From Primorskyibacter sedentarius (GTDB taxonomy: Bacteria > Pseudomonadota > Alphaproteobacteria > Rhodobacterales > Rhodobacteraceae), in assembly GCF_004342065.1 (NCBI RefSeq), contig NZ_SLZU01000028.1, forward strand, positions 1 to 40,657: a stretch of 40,657 bases of DNA, read 5' to 3'. The notes below the pieces were generated by a model. That model searched no databases and was not told where the DNA came from. It worked only from the letters and a program-made list of their open reading frames with translations. This document shows positions 39,886-40,657 of this stretch, in pieces (the first letter of the stretch is position 1; the number at the start of each line of letters is the position of its first letter). Made by a program: the position numbers and the translations under genes.

Positions 39886-40238
39886 TCGGTGGCTCCCGAG
39901 TGTTGTTCAGGCGAAGACGAACCGGCGACACGCTTCCAAATCCCGGTGTCGCCATCACACAATGGGATCTCAGGAAAATTGATCCCCAGCCGTATTGCCA
40001 GGGAGGCAAGTCCGGGAACAGTCCTGATTGTCTTGGTTTCGTGGGTTCGAGAGATAACGACCGGAGTTTTGTAAACGCCGTCGTCTTCGCTGGTTGTCGC
40101 GAGATACAAAATCCACTCCCCTTTGATGACTGATCCGGACCTACAGGCCGAACTCATGCATCTAACTTCCAGCCAGCTCTTCTCATCTAACTCATTGGCA
40201 ATTTTTGAGATCGGCAGAGAGGGGATGGTCGGTTTCAT
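39864..40238 (-). CDS. Unknown soluble protein, first gene of the virB operon
   Basis: A 124-residue protein starting at ATG 40238 with GGAG five bases ahead. It has no signal peptide, no membrane helix and no motif I can place; segments such as GSVIKGEWILYLATTS and TPVVISRTHETKTIRTVPG look beta-rich. Its end overlaps virB1, so it is part of the operon. As the leading gene it may be a regulator or a cytoplasmic chaperone, but nothing in the sequence shows which. Confidence 0.7.
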   Translation of the reverse strand: MKPTIPSLPISKIANELDEKSWLEVRCMSSACRSGSVIKGEWILYLATTSEDDGVYKTPVVISRTHETKTIRTVPGLASLAIRLGINFPEIPLCDGDTGIWKRVAGSSSPEQHSGATEWRHNSP

Positions 40239-40657
40239 AGCTGCTCCGTTTATCACGCAAGAAGAAAACAAGAGTCGGGTGTTCGGTGCAGCGCCCTGCC
40301 GCCCCGTCCATGTTTTGCGATTTGTTGGTCTTGGACCTTTAGCGGCGCCTCAAGTCAAAAACAACTTATGACACCAATAACAGGTAATCAACAAGAAAAA
40401 GGGCACGCCGAAAACTGGGCCCCTGGACTGCGTAATCAGGGATGAAGCGTCCACCGATTACGGGGTATTCGCACACCCTTTTTGACCAGATGCTGTTGGT
40501 AATCTCTAACAGGCTACCTTCCGCCCTGCTGTCACCAAGGAAGCCCGTTGAAGAAGGATCGAGGTTCAGTAAAGCCCTCGTCGATCCGCAAGATAGCGGC
40601 AAGCTTGGCGATCCTGCGTACCGCTCGTCGGGGTTATATTACTCGCGCTAACGAGCT
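40239..40657. other. Upstream region of the virB operon and right edge
   Basis: About 420 bases without a supported gene. The leftward promoter of the virB operon must lie here, but I see no clear -35/-10 pair to name. Near the right edge the minus strand can be read as IAKLAAILRIDEGFTEPRSF (40610-40540) without a start codon or known motif; it may be the tail of a broken gene. Confidence 0.4.

Noticed and set aside
40366-40651. Short frames on both strands at the right edge
   Set aside because: They overlap each other, lack ribosome sites and known motifs, and the sequence ends too soon to judge.

Overview
The window reads as part of a conjugative plasmid, or a plasmid-like integrated element, from an alphaproteobacterium, most likely of the Rhodobacteraceae (Roseobacter/Paracoccus type). 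The grounds are high GC, long overlapping operons, a VirD2/VirD4/VirB-type transfer system, a CsoR-like regulator, a copper-oxidase operon and a GAAC-N7-GAAC LexA-type box. I see no rRNA, tRNA, CRISPR array, replication initiator or partition genes.

Layout. (1) 1-1100: the start of a DUF4062-type gene cut by the left edge, and a small two-repeat protein behind a possible LexA box. (2) 1100-6830: mobilisation block. It holds a candidate oriT with stacked inverted repeats and a perfect YATCCTG|Y nic sequence, a MobC-like protein with an added HTH, a VirD2-like relaxase and the VirD4 coupling protein, followed by a secreted-nuclease-like gene. (3) 7700-15750: copper/efflux island. An MFS transporter sits between 40-bp direct repeats, followed by a DUF305 protein, a CsoR-like repressor, and a seven-gene leftward operon (two His/Cys-rich exported proteins, DUF411, cytochrome c, CopC, CopD, multicopper oxidase) divergent from a Crp/Fnr regulator. 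(4) 16000-28520: a catabolic/uptake cluster lying between two 436-438 bp near-identical direct repeats. It carries a Gfo/Idh/MocA oxidoreductase, a wrecked sugar isomerase gene, remnants of a tyrosine recombinase and a LysR gene, a TauE/SafE permease, a LacI regulator, an inositol-monophosphatase-like enzyme, a P-loop kinase and a five-gene peptide/opine-type ABC importer. Three TGCAA-N4-TTGCA palindromes mark a probable LacI regulon. (5) 28145-40238: a leftward virB operon in the order unknown-B1-B2-B3-B4-lipoprotein-(B5 with inserted lytic transglycosylase)-B5-B8-B9-B10-B11-unknown-B6-small membrane protein-TSCPD-like protein.

How it fits together. Blocks 2 and 5 make a complete-looking P-type conjugation machine (relaxase, coupling protein, pilin, ATPases, core complex), with roughly 20 kb of cargo inserted between virD4 and the virB operon. 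The cargo comprises copper tolerance and a LacI-controlled uptake and catabolic system. The flanking direct repeats suggest that the catabolic part arrived, or could leave, by homologous recombination.

The most unusual items are the lytic transglycosylase domain inserted inside a VirB5-like protein beside an ordinary VirB5, the compact oriT, the direct-repeat-bounded catabolic unit and its three-operator regulon, and the His/Cys-rich exported proteins of the copper operon. All functional calls come from reading motifs by eye; no database search was run.
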